Program-made: the position numbers and the translations under genes
Source of the DNA: Tanypteryx hageni
Taxonomy: Eukaryota > Arthropoda > Insecta > Odonata > Petaluridae
NCBI GenBank assembly: GCA_028673005.1
Contig: CM054116.1
Coordinates: 133,773,547 to 133,837,546, forward strand
Reading direction: 5' to 3'
Length of the DNA: 64,000 nt
In this document: piece after piece, positions 22,737 through 34,439 of the stretch
How the letters are laid out: each line of letters starts with the position of its first letter
Position numbering within the stretch: position 1 is the first letter of the stretch
The notes under the pieces: generated by a model
Database searches by the model: none
The model's input: the letters and a program-made list of their open reading frames with translations, nothing else
What the model was told of the DNA's origin: nothing

Positions 22737-23444
22737 CTAAAGTGAACAGACGTCCCGATTTCGGCGGGACAGTCCCGCTTTTGAGCAGCATGTCCCGCCG
22801 TCCCCAAAAAACTTTAGGGGACGCAAAATTTTCCCGCTTTTGGATATACTGATCATAAATGTCCGATTATTCAAACATTTTACCAGTAAACTTATGATAT
22901 GACTAAAGTGACCAGAGGCCCCGGGTTATTCGGGACAGTCCCGGATTTCAACTTCCTGTCTAGGAATTTTAACTTCAGGACTTTCTATATAACCAATTTA
23001 CCATTGGTTAATTTAATATTTAATATTAATGTAGCTAACGTAAAATGTGGATTTGTTACGTTGTTCGATAAACGCTTAAACAATGGAATATACATTTTTT
23101 CGTTACATTGCCAGGAAATAACCGTATGTAGAGAGCTAGTCGAGTCCGTGCACCGGAATGTGAAGCTCGGTGCTCAATTCTCCGAAGTAATTCATACGTT
23201 TTCATTTGTTTCATTCTTCGTTTCTTTCTATTGCGGTGCGGTAATGCGATAAATGGAACAAAACGTACATTTGTAACTATTTCCTGAAAAATTATACTTT
23301 TATACTGTTTGTTAGCGGACTAGTAAATCTTCCTTTACAAGGATTTTTCTAAATCCTGCAATAACTAATCTGAAAGGGTTTTGTCCCGCAGTGATAAACC
23401 TGAAATCGATTTTGTCCCGCTGATCTGAAATCTGGTCACTTCAA
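22737..23444. mobile_element. Short hAT-like element, same end type as 929-3387
   Basis: The left end is CTAAAGTGAACAGACGTCCCG and the right end is the complement of TTGAAGTGACCAGA. They are flanked by CCATTC (22731-22736) and CCATTG (23445-23450), a 6-bp direct repeat with one mismatch. The palindrome GCGGGACAGTCCCGC follows the left end, and GTCCCGC motifs recur near the right end. This matches the 929-3387 element in three ways: CTA-purine-purine-GTGACCA ends, 6-bp duplication and CGGGAC palindromes. A second copy of the left end lies inside at 22903 (CTAAAGTGACCAGAGGCCCCGG), so an end was duplicated or one element inserted beside another. A 117-codon + frame (22899-23252) shows no recognisable transposase motif, so I regard the element as non-autonomous. 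Confidence 0.72.
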
Positions 23445-23844
23445 CCATTGTGCATCTTCATCCGTGAAGATACACACACACACACCTGCAACGGGTGCGA
23501 AATCTAGGAGACAATGTTCCACCGTACGCAGCACACATCGAAAGCCGACGCCAGTTTTACAGATGTAGGTACTCTTTTTTCGTTCTTTCTGATAGTTGTA
23601 TAATCATTCGCTTTTATCGCATTCTTCCTAGCAGCTCCTCGCCTTTTATCCTCTCGGTGCATTTTATCTTCAGCATTCGTCTCTCCATGCCAAGTAATTT
23701 ACATCATTTTACCAGAGCTTTCATGTTTCTACTCCGCACAAAGCGATACTCTAAACACAGCATTTCGTCAATTTCTTACGTTTGGTGAAGCTTCGCTTTC
23801 AGTGTAGGCTCCTGCAGTCTGCAGTCAGTCCGTAAGCTTGTTCG

Positions 23845-24065
23845 TTCTTGGCTTCGACAGAACGGATTTTCATAAAATTTGATAAAGACTTCTGCGCAAA
23901 GGCAATAAGAATGTAAATGATTCATATAACCCAATCAGGGGTGCCACTTTACAAGAAACAAAAACGAACTTTCCCACATATCTCGTAAAATATTAGTCAT
24001 ATCAAAAAAATCTCCAAATAAAATTTGTAGAACTAATCAAAACATTTCTTGCCAAAGACTATTTT
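23845..24065 (-). repeat. Q repeat copy 1 (minus)
   Basis: Read on the minus strand it contains TGGCAAGAAATGTTTTGATTA, GATATGACTAATATTTTACG, AAAGTTCGTTTTTGTTT, ACCCCTGATTGGGTTAT and ATGAAAATCCGTTCTGTCGA. The same motifs in the same order and spacing occur on the + strand at 61960-62215. The family is unassigned. Confidence 0.8.
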
Positions 24066-24719
24066 CTTGAAGAAGAAGCCCTATTCAAGAAAATTGAACA
24101 ATAATATCCTCATTCGCTTAAAACTTAGAAATTTTCTTGCTGTTTTTTTAATCTTGGTCAACGAAAACAATCGTCATAGTAACCGAATTAAATAAGATCC
24201 GCTGTCATTACTTGAATACGTTTAATTTCCTTTCGTGGGCACGAAGAATTCAGTATGTGAAACGAAATGGACATCTACGACGAAGAAATGAAAGTAAATA
24301 CGTTTATTTCTCTTACGTAGTATACACCTACACAGCGTTTGTAAGGCGAGAGAAATCGAAAATATTCGACGAAGAATTGAACGCGAACGTAAATATCGCA
24401 TTGCACTTAGCTCAAGCGAGGTATCTTTCAAATAATTTTCGATTATTTTATTGATTAAAACTGATTAGAAAATAAATCGGTGGATCAAAAGCTGAATATT
24501 TCCTTGGCATAATTTCAAATACATCATTTTGCAATTTTTAGTAATTATATTGGAATTGCGGAAGTGCGCTTATTAAGGCACGAACTCAGGAGAGAACGGG
24601 AGGAAAAGTTTCGCTAGGCGGAGGGACACGCTCGTGTCGCAGTGTTTCGCCGTCTTACGGCGTGCCTTTGTTCAAACTATGCCGTTCCTGTTTCTTCTAC
24701 ATTTTACGCTTTCCTAACT

Positions 24720-25390
24720 TGTTTCTCCCAAATTTATTTCTTCTGAAAGCGGTTTCTGCTTTCGCTATTTTAGTCCTTATTATATCTGTGCGTTTTGCAT
24801 CTCTTGTGATGGTGCTTCCAAGGAATTTATAGCCTGAAACTTTTCGTCAATGCTTTCTTCAAACTTTCTTCATTTCCCAATATTGGCATATAAATAAGTA
24901 AAGATGGAGACTACGGCGAAATTGATGCTAAATAGAAATTAACCCCTTTACCGTAAATGTGGCATAACCTATGATTTCCGTGTTTTCCGCCTGTTATATC
25001 ATTTTTGGAGTTCCTTTGCCTTTCTTGCAAGAAGTAATTGGTCATCAGCATATTATACCGATCTTACAATCCGTCCTCCAGTGATAAGATCTGCAGTACA
25101 TTTAAATGCCTCTTGCATTAGTTTTTTTACGCATAAACAGAATAGGACCGGCTGCAAGCTATAATCTTTTCTTCCTCCTATCCCGATATTTACTCCACTG
25201 GTGTCGGTTTTCTCCAATCTGATCTCACAACTTCTTTCACGTGTATATTCCTGTTCAGTCTCCTTTCCTTCCAATATACACTAATATCCTTTAATATCCT
25301 TTATATCAGCATTACCCAATTTACTTTATCGAAGACCGTCTGCCAGTCGACGAAACATTCGCAGCAATCTTGGTGGTACTCTATTTGCCT
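24720..25390 (-). pseudogene. Non-LTR (LINE) reverse transcriptase fragment
   Basis: On the minus strand the fragment reads, N- to C-terminal, CFVDWQTVFDKVNWVMLI (25310-25375, the RT palm FxDxxxAFDxVxW motif with the usual Ala replaced by Val), then VNIGIGGRKDYSLQPVLF (25150-25200, the position of GVRQGCxLSPxLF). It continues with YADDQLLLA (25041-25052 for YADD, the catalytic box) and finally GYKFLGSTITRD with IIRTKIAKAETAF (24745-24835), the conserved region downstream of the palm. A TAA stop sits directly before YADD, and stops and frame changes separate the later blocks. This enzyme would copy LINE RNA at the insertion site; here it is dead. The clade is not assigned. No endonuclease domain is visible upstream, so it is 5' truncated. 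Confidence 0.85.
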
Positions 25391-27410
25391 TTATGATATG
25401 ACTAGCGTAATTGCCCGTCAAATATGACGGGATTATCATAAACGTATTCCAAATATATATGATATAGATATGAAAAATCAGTAAGATAAGCTATTATCTG
25501 GTTTGGCTTTCAGGCATAATCAATCAGTGTTTTTGAAAGTTATCTTTGTTTTAATTATATTAAGTAATTATTAGTAGAGAGGCCACATGATTAACCAAAT
25601 ATTTGCTAAAAATAAGAGGAAAATCGAAATAATAAGATATAATACATAAAGAAGAAGCTGAAGTTTACTTGAACTATTTGAGCAAATTATAAGTTATTTA
25701 AAAGGTATTAAATTTAACTTAATAAATGAATTATTTTACTCATATTAACTCGTATAAATCAGGGTAAAATGTGAACGAACTGTTAATTTACCATTAAATG
25801 AAAATTATGTAGTAACTTACTTACTTTTAACTAAATACTTACATGAACTGCAATGAGTTATAACTATATTTTAAAATCGCACTTTTCTTTTAATAATATT
25901 AGTTTTGAAAATTTTTCAGAAAAATCACTTTAGTTAAAGAAATTTAAACAAAAGTCTTAAAATGTTATTTTTTCAATCCTATTTGAAATTCGGTTTGAAA
26001 TATTTGCTGTATTATCTTTTAAAGAAATCCATTTAAAATTACGTTATATTCAGTTTTATGATTTCCCACCGTTTGGAAAAGGCGCATTATTCGATAGTAT
26101 AAAACGTTTTATAATCAATTATAATACATTATTGTTTTTTTTGTACTGCAGATCCTTTTAATACAAATGCCACGTCCTCTTCCTCTTTCTCAATTTCTGC
26201 TCATTTCCATTCTCTTCTTCTTCCTCCCTCTAATTATTTAATAGATTCAGTAAATAAGTTATACCAGTGTATAAAAGTCTGACCAGTGTTAAAGCACTAA
26301 ATTGGTGCATTTATTATGAGACCAAGAATAGAATTCAACAATTGGGAGAACAGTGGCTCAATATAAATAAAATGTGTGAAAACGTGAAAAATCTTATTAA
26401 AACGAATTTTTGGAGATTTACGAATGAGATTTAAATTCTTCTCTTCGCATAACTAAGTTAAATATCTCATCCTTGAAATATTTTAAAATGGAAACGAAAA
26501 AGGTCTACGATGCGAATTTATAACTCCGGTTAATTATAAGATGCACTGTGAAAAAACTATGAAAATAACCTTTAAAAATAGTTAATTACCAAATATTTCA
26601 ATAGGAAGTTAACTGAAAAGAAATTAATGACTCTTGAATCGATTTCCTACTTCGCTTTACATAATACTTGTACCCACGCTGTCATCTTCGACTTCTGCAT
26701 TTTATTTAATTTTATTTGTGTTGATCTCGACCACTTAAGGCATAGTTCTTTACCTTATTCTTTCCATACCAGTGCTTCATCCTATCGTTTTGTGACTACT
26801 CTCTTCCCTTCTGAGTTCATAATTCCTTTTCCACGAATACAATTATGCTTCTTATCTTCTAATTCCAGTTTTTTATGTATACACGCTTACGCAAACATTT
26901 GAGAAAGAAGAAAGCTACAGTGAGTTAACATTAGCAGCTAGGTGTTACAGATCCTTACCAGTAAGTTGCAGAGCCGCCGTGATATGCCGAAGGAGCACAG
27001 ATGGAGTCATTGTTTGGCAGCTTTTCCAGTTTGGAAACCTACATATACCACGGAGTGAGAACGGCCAACAGCTAGTGGCACACTAGCTATACATACATAC
27101 GCACACGATTTTCAAGATAATGAAAGGCCAAAGTCAGCAAAAGGATTCAGTAAATAGAAAATTATGGTCCTCTGGCTTGAATCAAATTCGTCAAAGATTG
27201 GAGAGCCTCTTCCTAACCATGTATTTCGTAGTGAACTAGGGTAAAAAGTAGATTTTGGTGCTAAAATTGTAGATGGAAGCACAATGGGGGCAGATAAAGT
27301 TTCGTGCTGGGAACACACCACGGTGGTTATAAATTAGCCTATATACGGACTGTGTCGAATATACACTGAATATTAAATGTAATAACTAGAAAAATTTGTC
27401 TCCCAAAGAT
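25391..27410. other. AT-rich DNA, no gene recognised
   Basis: Very AT-rich sequence to about 26600. The segment 26930-27340 is of more normal composition and has a short minus frame (27112-27321) through PSTILAPKSTFYPSSLRNTW that I do not recognise. Confidence 0.4.
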
Positions 27411-27412
27411 TT

Positions 27413-27430
27413 ATTTATTTATTTACGTTC
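27413..27430 (-). repeat. (TAAA)n retroposon-like tail (minus)
   Basis: ATTTATTTATTTATTTACG on + is, read on the minus strand, CGTAAATAAATAAATAAAT preceded by GAGCTGTTTTTGGAA. It looks like the 3' tail of a retroposed sequence extending to about 27505. The body is too short to classify. Confidence 0.4.
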
Positions 27431-27518
27431 CAAAAACAGCTCAAGGGCCAAATTACTTTGTAACACGTAACAAAATAATAAAAATACAGGTCATAAGTAA
27501 TATCAACAACAGCAGTAA

Positions 27519-27850
27519 AGGGGGTGCCGGTGGTGTAGTGGTTAGGACGCTGGCTGCTACTCGCCCGATGCTTGAAAAAGTCATCGGGTACGAATCCTGC
27601 GCGAGTAGGATTTTTCTCAAGGTCACCTGGCCCCCTGTTTGCGTAGTTTGAGGAGACCGCGCAAATTCAGCTGTTCCGTCCTTCGGAAGGGACGTTAAGC
27701 TTTTGGCCCCCCTGGTGTTCTTCGTAAGAGCAGGCAAATGCCGGCACCGGGTTTCCCTCCTCCCTCGCCGGTTATTCATTGCACTACCTCTGAGATACCC
27801 ATTTGTGCTGTAAGAGAGGCGAATTGACTGGGCATTCAAACAATCAAACA
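27519..27850 (+). mobile_element. S1 SINE copy 2
   Basis: It is flanked by an 11-bp perfect direct repeat AACAGCAGTAA (27508-27518 and 27851-27861). Box A TGGTGTAGTGG is at 27531-27541. Box B GGTACGAATCC is at 27587-27597, one base off consensus. The body has CCGTCCTTCGGAAGGGACG and TAAGC, then CCCCCCTGGTGTTCTTCG, GGCACCGGGTTTCCC, ATTCATTGCACTACCTC, and a short CAAA-type tail. It differs from copies 1 and 4 between box B and the core (CCCTGTTTGCGTAGTTTGAGG), so it represents a second subfamily, shared with copy 3. Confidence 0.94.
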
Positions 27851-28494
27851 AACAGCAGTAACAATTAATAACAGACTGAATAACAAAATGAATAAAAGTT
27901 CTAAATATTTGATAATTGTTTACGGAAAGTTGTAGCAGAGAAAATATCGAGCTCGGGATAAGTGTTCGATAGTAAGTTGTAAGCCGAAGGGATGCGATAG
28001 AAGAGAGAGCGTTGGAAAGAAGTCAGGTAAAATCTTGGTCGGTGGAAAGATATGCTTTGATGATTTTAATTCTCAAAACCTCAACTTTTCTTCTGATGTC
28101 CTTCCTTGGAAATCAATCTGCCAAAATTTTGAAGAGTGTTTGTAAAATGGTACTTTGTCCAGGAATTATTACAAAGCGCAACTCCGTACTTAGCAAAACG
28201 TCGCCTCCGTAATTAGCCTTTATAGGATTTCGGTCTGAATGCTGCGACGATAACCGAAGACGTGAATCCGTCAAAATTCCGTCGGAGACATAAAATGCAA
28301 GGATCTCGCATCTTAAGGCCGCTCTCTCTCTCTCTAAACTTCTTCCCGCCATCTATAGCGTCGCCGTAATTAATGTGGGCATATCTTTCCTCATTTTATA
28401 TATTTCCATTTGCATATGCATCCCTAATGCCCTACTCCGCCTGTGGATCAGACACCGCAACTCACACCGCTAAGAGGAATTAAACCTCAGTCTT

Positions 28495-28815
28495 TTGTCT
28501 CTCTCGCCCCTCCTCCCTCTCCTAACCTCCCCACCCCCTTATACCCTTCTTCCCCTCTTCTCTCTCACCAACAAACTTGTTGTCTGTCATCCCCCCGCTG
28601 TTGTACCTCCCGCCCCCTCCCCCACCCACCCCCCACGCCCAACCCCATCCTTGTACACGCTCTATACGACTCCTTTCCAAATTCACGGAAACACGCTCTG
28701 GTAGACAATGGAATCAGCCCTCTTCCTCTTACCTCTCCCCCGCCTCCCCCCTTCATTGCTCTGAATTCATCTCTCTCTCTCTCAACCTATCCCTCTCTCT
28801 CTCTCTCTGAGAATA
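28495..28815. repeat. Polypyrimidine tract
   Basis: C/T-rich on the + strand with interruptions, closing in a (CT)n run at 28765-28808. It is followed almost at once by a polypurine tract (28822-29110), so the strands switch at about 28815. Confidence 0.8.
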
Positions 28816-28821
28816 TAAGGG

Positions 28822-29110
28822 AAGGGATGGAGGAGTACCCAATGTAAAGGAGGAAAATGGATGGGATATGGAGGGAGAGAGAGAGATCGGAGGAGGAGAG
28901 GGAGGGATTAGAGCAGGGTGAAGTAAAGAGGAGTTGGCCGGAAAAAATGAGCCACTAGCTGTTCGCCGCTCTTCATTTGCAAATATAATTAGTCTGCTAA
29001 TCAGTTCGATGCGGAGAAGGGCGAGGGGAGGAATAAGAGTACGGGAAGGGATGGGAGGGAGGGAGATAATGGAGATTTGTGAGTAGGGAGAGGGAAGGGT
29101 GGACGGGGGC
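28822..29110. repeat. Polypurine tract
   Basis: G/A-rich on the + strand (GGAGGGAGAGAGAGAGATCG, GGGATGGGAGGGAGGGAG), with a non-purine gap near 28945-29000. Confidence 0.75.
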
Positions 29111-29111
29111 T

Positions 29112-29780
29112 GGATTACAGGTAGGAAGTGTTTCTTAGAAGAGCGTGGTGCAGAGAGACAGGTGGCTCCTCGCTTGGCCAATGGCGGATCTACGATCGAA
29201 TTTATACCAATGGCTACTCTCCTGCTACCAGCGAGTGGTAAGATTCAAAAGTTAATAGTTATATTTGATCTGCGAAATAATATTGGTGCCACAGTGTGAG
29301 CATTTGGGCCAGCGAGGACAAAAAACCTTTCTATTATCTATTAAACAACGTAACCGGTCCGTTGGATATTTAGGTTTGATCTTGAAACTGCAGGCATTTT
29401 CTAAAGCGTTAAGTGAGCAACTTAGCAATCCACGTAAGGATTACAAATATCTTTGCGAATACCTAAAACTGTCTCTTTTAACTATCTATTTCATCTCCAA
29501 CGCGCTTAAAATTCATTTCAGTGATAACTCGTACTCTTTTTACAAATTCAGAATTTTTCCACAAATTTTGTAGCTTCTAAATAACATTAGTCGAGAGTGG
29601 AGTGATTGTATTTCTCATTCAAGATTCAAGTTATCATTATTGAGTTAAATACGTAGCGTACCCAATTCAATCAATCGTTTTTCTCTTTTGGTTTTAATTC
29701 TCTGTAAATATGAGCCATCTAAAAATTATGTACTTACACTTACTGCGTTATAAAAAATATTTTTCTAGTTATGATATTTT
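29112..29780. other. Mixed and AT-rich DNA, no gene recognised
   Basis: Nothing recognisable; open + frames at 29099 and 29265 lack family resemblance. Confidence 0.4.
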
Positions 29781-30600
29781 TACTTTCTCCATATAAGAAG
29801 TATAGAGAAAGTATTGTTTTCATGAAAAAAATAGATTTCGAGATTTCAACGGAAATACATGTCTTACGGTTCCCTGAATATGTTTTGACTATTATTTCGA
29901 TGATGTCTGTGTCTGTCAGTATGTGATAGGTTTTTGTGGGCACTCTTAACTCAAAAACTTATACTTGTATCAATACCAAATTTTATATTTGGAAATAGTA
30001 CTATGTAATGAAGAGCTGCTTAAGTTTTGGCAACAATCGCTTAACCGGAAGTTGATGCTTACTCGTCATATTTTGGTTTTTGGCAAATAAATCTTTTAAA
30101 TCTTCATAAATGCAAATTTTGATTATTATAAACTTCATATACAATGTTTTTCTCTAAACCTTTTGTTTGAAACATTTTTACGCAGAATGAATTGTTAAGG
30201 AGATATTCTATTTATTTAATATTTGCTTTAATATTTGATGAATGTAAAACAGTATTGGAATAAAAGTCGTAGGAAATTTAATTTTCTACAACCTTTGTTC
30301 GAAACATTTTCCCATATAACGCATTGTTGAAGAGATATTTTAAAAACTAATTTTTTTAGCTGCCACAACCACACCACCTACCGGCAACTATTGTAGACAC
30401 TTTACGCTCCTTTTCATTGTCATAATTGTTGGAGATTATATCCAATATCAGAAGGCTACGGTTTACTTTATTTCTGTTTTGTAAAGTCTTTAAATTTTTC
30501 TCGCAGTTCCTTAAAATATTTATTATCATTTAACCTATTTGGAATTCCTAGAAATATTACAGGTATGGAGAAAGTCATGTGTTGGCCACATCAAATTTTT
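29781..30600 (+). repeat. X1 repeat copy C, with internal ~130-bp duplication
   Basis: It begins TACTTTCTCCATATAAG and ends TATGGAGAAAGTCATGTG with TTGGCCACATCAAATTTT; the terminal hairpin has one mismatch here. The central segment running from AATATTTG...AATGTAAA through the ...AACATTTT motif to ...GTTAAGGAGATATT is present twice (about 30085-30215 and 30220-30350). This accounts for the extra length over copies A and G. Confidence 0.85.
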
Positions 30601-31330
30601 TCAATTTATTTTCCATAATCGTCATGCCTTGCCTTACCTTTCAATTCTGCTTGTAATTCTCATTGTTGTAAGAAAAAGTGCATACCTATCATAATACGAA
30701 AATCAAAAGAGTAACGGGTCTCCTTTCAAAGTAATTTTTTATATTTTCATTCAAAACATAAACCTTTCCTGTTTTTCGATGCAAATTTTTCATGAATTTT
30801 CAACGAAAATTTTACCAAAGTCATTCTTTACTGCCGTATTCATGGCGCAGTCAATGCACACGAAGATGTGCGTTGGGACCGCGTTAATTTACATTTTTGC
30901 CGCTGTTTTTATTTGGCTGAAGAGTTAGAACGAAAATCGCCGCCATCTCCAACCCAGAAAAACATAAAGCACGGCGCGTTGGATACGCTCGCAAGGAGCT
31001 ACAAGTTTTACAGGCGATGATGTCGCGCAAAGCGGTCGTAATGCATTCCTTTAGAGCTCCCTTTAAAAATTAATGGAACGCGTGAAGAGCGGGCTTCCCG
31101 CCGCGGGACGAGGAGAAGGCGGAAATTCTAGCCAAGAGGGGAATCGCAACCTCGAGGGGAAAAAATTTGATTCCAAAGGACCGGCAAACGTATGAGGGAG
31201 AAAAATTCGTTCACTCGATTTACACGCGACGACAGAGCGCAAAGAAAGACGTGCGGAAAGCCAGAAGAGGAAAGAGGGAGTTTTGTGGTCGTTTCGGCCG
31301 CGAGGCGGCGAATTGGGGAATCAGGAGGGT
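30601..31330. other. No gene recognised
   Basis: AT-rich to 30830, then higher GC (30840-31320) with open + frame 31167-31466. No domain or repeat match seen. Confidence 0.4.
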
Positions 31331-31336
31331 GCCGAT

Positions 31337-31356
31337 GGGGGGGGGGGGGCGGGGGG
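31337..31356. repeat. Poly-G run
   Basis: An uninterrupted run of about 13 G, one C, then six G on the + strand. Such runs are prone to length error in assembly. Confidence 0.9.
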
Positions 31357-32394
31357 AAGGGGTGGTAAGGTGGGAAGGAGAAAGGCGCGCACAAGGGATT
31401 GATCGGAAAAGGGGTTGTAATCTAGGACGTAAAGGGATGAGGAAAGTAGGTGTTCCTCGAATTTGAATTTTAAGTCGGGAACGAGGGTGAGAGAGAGAGA
31501 GGTTGACGGCATGCGTTGGGATAAAAGGAATCCGTCGCTTTGCCTTTGCAGGGTGTTTGTGTGCACGCGCGCGAGCGAGCGTTTAAGGCAGCAGTAAATC
31601 TGGGCTAAGTGGCGGAAAGAGAGAGAATGATGGAGAATCGCCATATCGGTATCGTTCTAATGAGAGAAGTCGCATCAAAATCTTCCTTCTTCTGCTTCTC
31701 TTGCTGGATGGCGAATTTACATGCCAGATGCGTCGCGTAAAAATATGGCCAGCGAATTTAAAATCGGTGGGCAATCGATCCACAGATGGCAGCAGCGGAG
31801 TCACGGTTCTTCCCCTAACGCTATTAAGGCGCCTAATTCGAAACTTTTACTTCCTTGCAACCACGTCCGACGAAATCCAACTCTCTCTGTTTTCTCTCTT
31901 CTTCCTATCTCCTCTTCTCTTTCCCTCTTCCTCTCTCTCTCTGCCTTCCCATCCATCGGATTAGAAAATGCAATCAAACAAGGTTAATGCATCCATCGTG
32001 CTAATTTGAAAGTCTAATCAATCCCACGCCCCGGCATCCTCTAATCTCGACCCTCCCAATACCCCGAACCCGCATCCCGCCGCACCCTCCGCTACAAACC
32101 CTTAAGTGCCCTTATCTAAGGAACTCTACCCCCTCCACTCTCACTCCCTCTCTCTCTCTCTATCTCACTCTCTCCCTCTCTATCTCACTCCCTCCCTCTC
32201 TATCTCACTCTCTCTCTCTGCTCTTAAGTGCCTTATCTAAGGCCGACCCTCAACTCAGTCTTCCGAAATATGTCCGAAGTTTTCGGTTTTGCGCTGGTTT
32301 GGTTTAAAAAAAAAGGAGGAGAGGTGTTACGGAGGAGTGGTGAGGAGGGAGAGTAGGATGGGTGGAGGAAGGAAGAGGAGTGGACCCAAGAGCA

Positions 32395-32399
32395 GATCC

Positions 32400-32427
<28 letters not shown>
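32395..32427. repeat. (GA)n microsatellite
   Basis: About a dozen GA dinucleotides inside a wider purine-rich segment (32310-32430). Confidence 0.9.
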
Positions 32428-32431
<4 letters not shown>

Positions 32432-32484
32432 GCGAACGGGTTACGTAATCGAGCACATCTGTGCCGCGCGGTATATCCGCCAAT

Positions 32485-33480
32485 TACGATTCCCTCCCCC
32501 CTCCACTCTCCCTCCATTCTGCCTCCACTCTCCCTCCACTCTCGCTACACTCTCCCTCCATTCTCCCTCCACTCCCTTTCCTCAAATACCTTCAGTATCT
32601 CGCACCCTCACACGCATGCTGCCTCTTTCTCCCTCCCGTTACCTCACCTCATCCCAACACCCTTCCCTCTCTATCCCTGCCTTCCTCCATGCTGCCTCCT
32701 CCCTAACTTTTGATATCCCGAATTTCTCAACTTTTAAGCGTTTCGCCTCTCTTCCATCCATTCTTCACGGCGGCGCTGTATTTTTTTAATGCTCTCGGGA
32801 ACTCTGAGCCCCATCCCTCCCTTAAGAGTCTTCTTGGAGGGAGAGGGAAGGAGGAGGGAGGCAGGAAGGAGGGAGGGAGGGGAGAGTTAGAGGAGACTGC
32901 TTGGGTGCTCTCCTCCGCAGGAGAGTCCTGATATGGAAATTACCTCGTCCCTTGAAAACCCACTGCGAACATCCACTGTCGCGACCTCGCGAATATCGCC
33001 GCTCTCCTCCTTAAAGATCTCTCTCTCTCTCTCCACTATTACCCTCTCTCCCCTCCCTTCTCACCCACCCTCCTCCACTCCTCACGTTATCCCTTCTGTC
33101 TTACCTCTCCCTCCGCTAGCCATCTTCCATCTTTTATCTCTTCCTCCGTTCTCCCCCCATTCCATCCCTCTTCAACTCCCCCCTTCCTTTTTTTCTCTAT
33201 TTCACTCCTTATTCGCTATTCTCCTCCATCCCTCCGCTTCGCCTCACTCGTTTCTCTTCTTTACTAGACTGCTTGCCACTGCTTTCCGAGAGGCACCTTT
33301 CTACGCCCACAGAAGTGCGCGTCTCTCTCTCTCCTCTCTCTCGCCCTCTGCGACTACTACATTCCTCATTAGCTGCTCCCTTTCATTTTTCCATCATTTC
33401 GACACAAACGAGGAAGATTATGTACCTACTCGCCTCTCTCTCTTCCTGTATCTCTGTTTCTGTTGCCATGACTCCTCTCC
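32485..33480. other. Long C/T-rich low-complexity region
   Basis: C/T-rich + strand with CCCTCCACTCT units at 32500-32575 and looser sequence after 33000. A purine interruption (32830-32900, GGGAGAGGGAAGGAGGAGGG) lies inside, and a purine run (33505-33570) follows. A 237-codon Ser/Pro/Leu-rich frame (32933-33646) is compositional. Confidence 0.75.
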
Positions 33481-33734
33481 CAACCACTTCTCACGACTAG
33501 AAAACTCAAGAGAGAGAGAGAGAGAGAGTGACTTGCAGAGAGGGAGACAGAGAGAGGGAGAGAGAGAGATTAAGGGTCTTCATGGCACTGCGGGAAAGAA
33601 GATCTCCCTTCCTACTTGCCTACGCCTCCGCATTCCCTTCCTTTAGTGTCTCGGCACTATTCAGTTAATATCACATGAACCGTCATCACGTGACAGCGAT
33701 GAGTGCGCCACAGCCACTTAATACTCTCGCAACT

Positions 33735-33955
33735 CAGCCCCCCCCCCCCTCTGCCCCTCCTATCTCGCCCTCCTCCTTCCCTCCCCTCCCTCTCTCCCTC
33801 CCATTTCCTTCTTCCTCCCCACCTCCCTCCCTTTCCCACCCTCTCTCACCTCTTCCTCTCTCCCGCTCCCTTCATCTCCGCAACCTCCCTCTTCTTTTAC
33901 ATCCCACTCCAACCTCTCCCTCACTCTCGGAGCGCCGTTCTGACGGACAGGCGGA
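33735..33955. repeat. Polypyrimidine tract
   Basis: C/T-rich + strand beginning with a ten-C run (CCCCCCCCCC at about 33740) and CCTCCCTCTCTCCCTCCC variants. Confidence 0.85.
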
Positions 33956-34082
33956 ATAAGCGCGTAGAATGTACGCGTATGCTGGAACTGCACCTCTCCA
34001 TGTCGCCTCTCGGGACGGAAACGCCGCCCTCGGCGAAAAAGCACTCCCGCACGTGGATTTAGTATCTTTTAGCGTATCGCCG

Positions 34083-34086
<4 letters not shown>

Positions 34087-34153
<67 letters not shown>
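34087..34153. repeat. (TA)n microsatellite, about 33 units
   Basis: A perfect TA dinucleotide run. It keeps Tyr-Ile frames open on both strands. Confidence 0.97.
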
Positions 34154-34155
<2 letters not shown>

Positions 34156-34439
34156 TCCTTCCTCGGCACATTCTCATCGCTCCCTCGGTTCCCATCGGGT
34201 TCCACCCGTTCGGGCGCTTCCTTCTTCTTTTCGGCAACCGCTCCGTCGAGAGCTAGTAATCTCTTTCCCGTCCTTAAAGGTATTCGCGGTTTTAAGACCA
34301 TTTGCATTAAGTCCTTCGACCCGTTTTCTTAAAGATGTTTCCTTCATTTGTTCAGGTTTCCTTTCGCTCTTTTTTTCCGCATCGGCTGCGTTCAACTGTT
34401 TCCCGACCTCCTCCATCCAACCAAATCCACTTCCTTAGA

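Noticed and set aside
27453..27851. 132-codon minus frame through RCRHLPALTKNTRG, like that at 6198-6392
   Set aside because: Both are the S1 SINE read in the antisense direction; the similarity is repeat homology and not a protein family.
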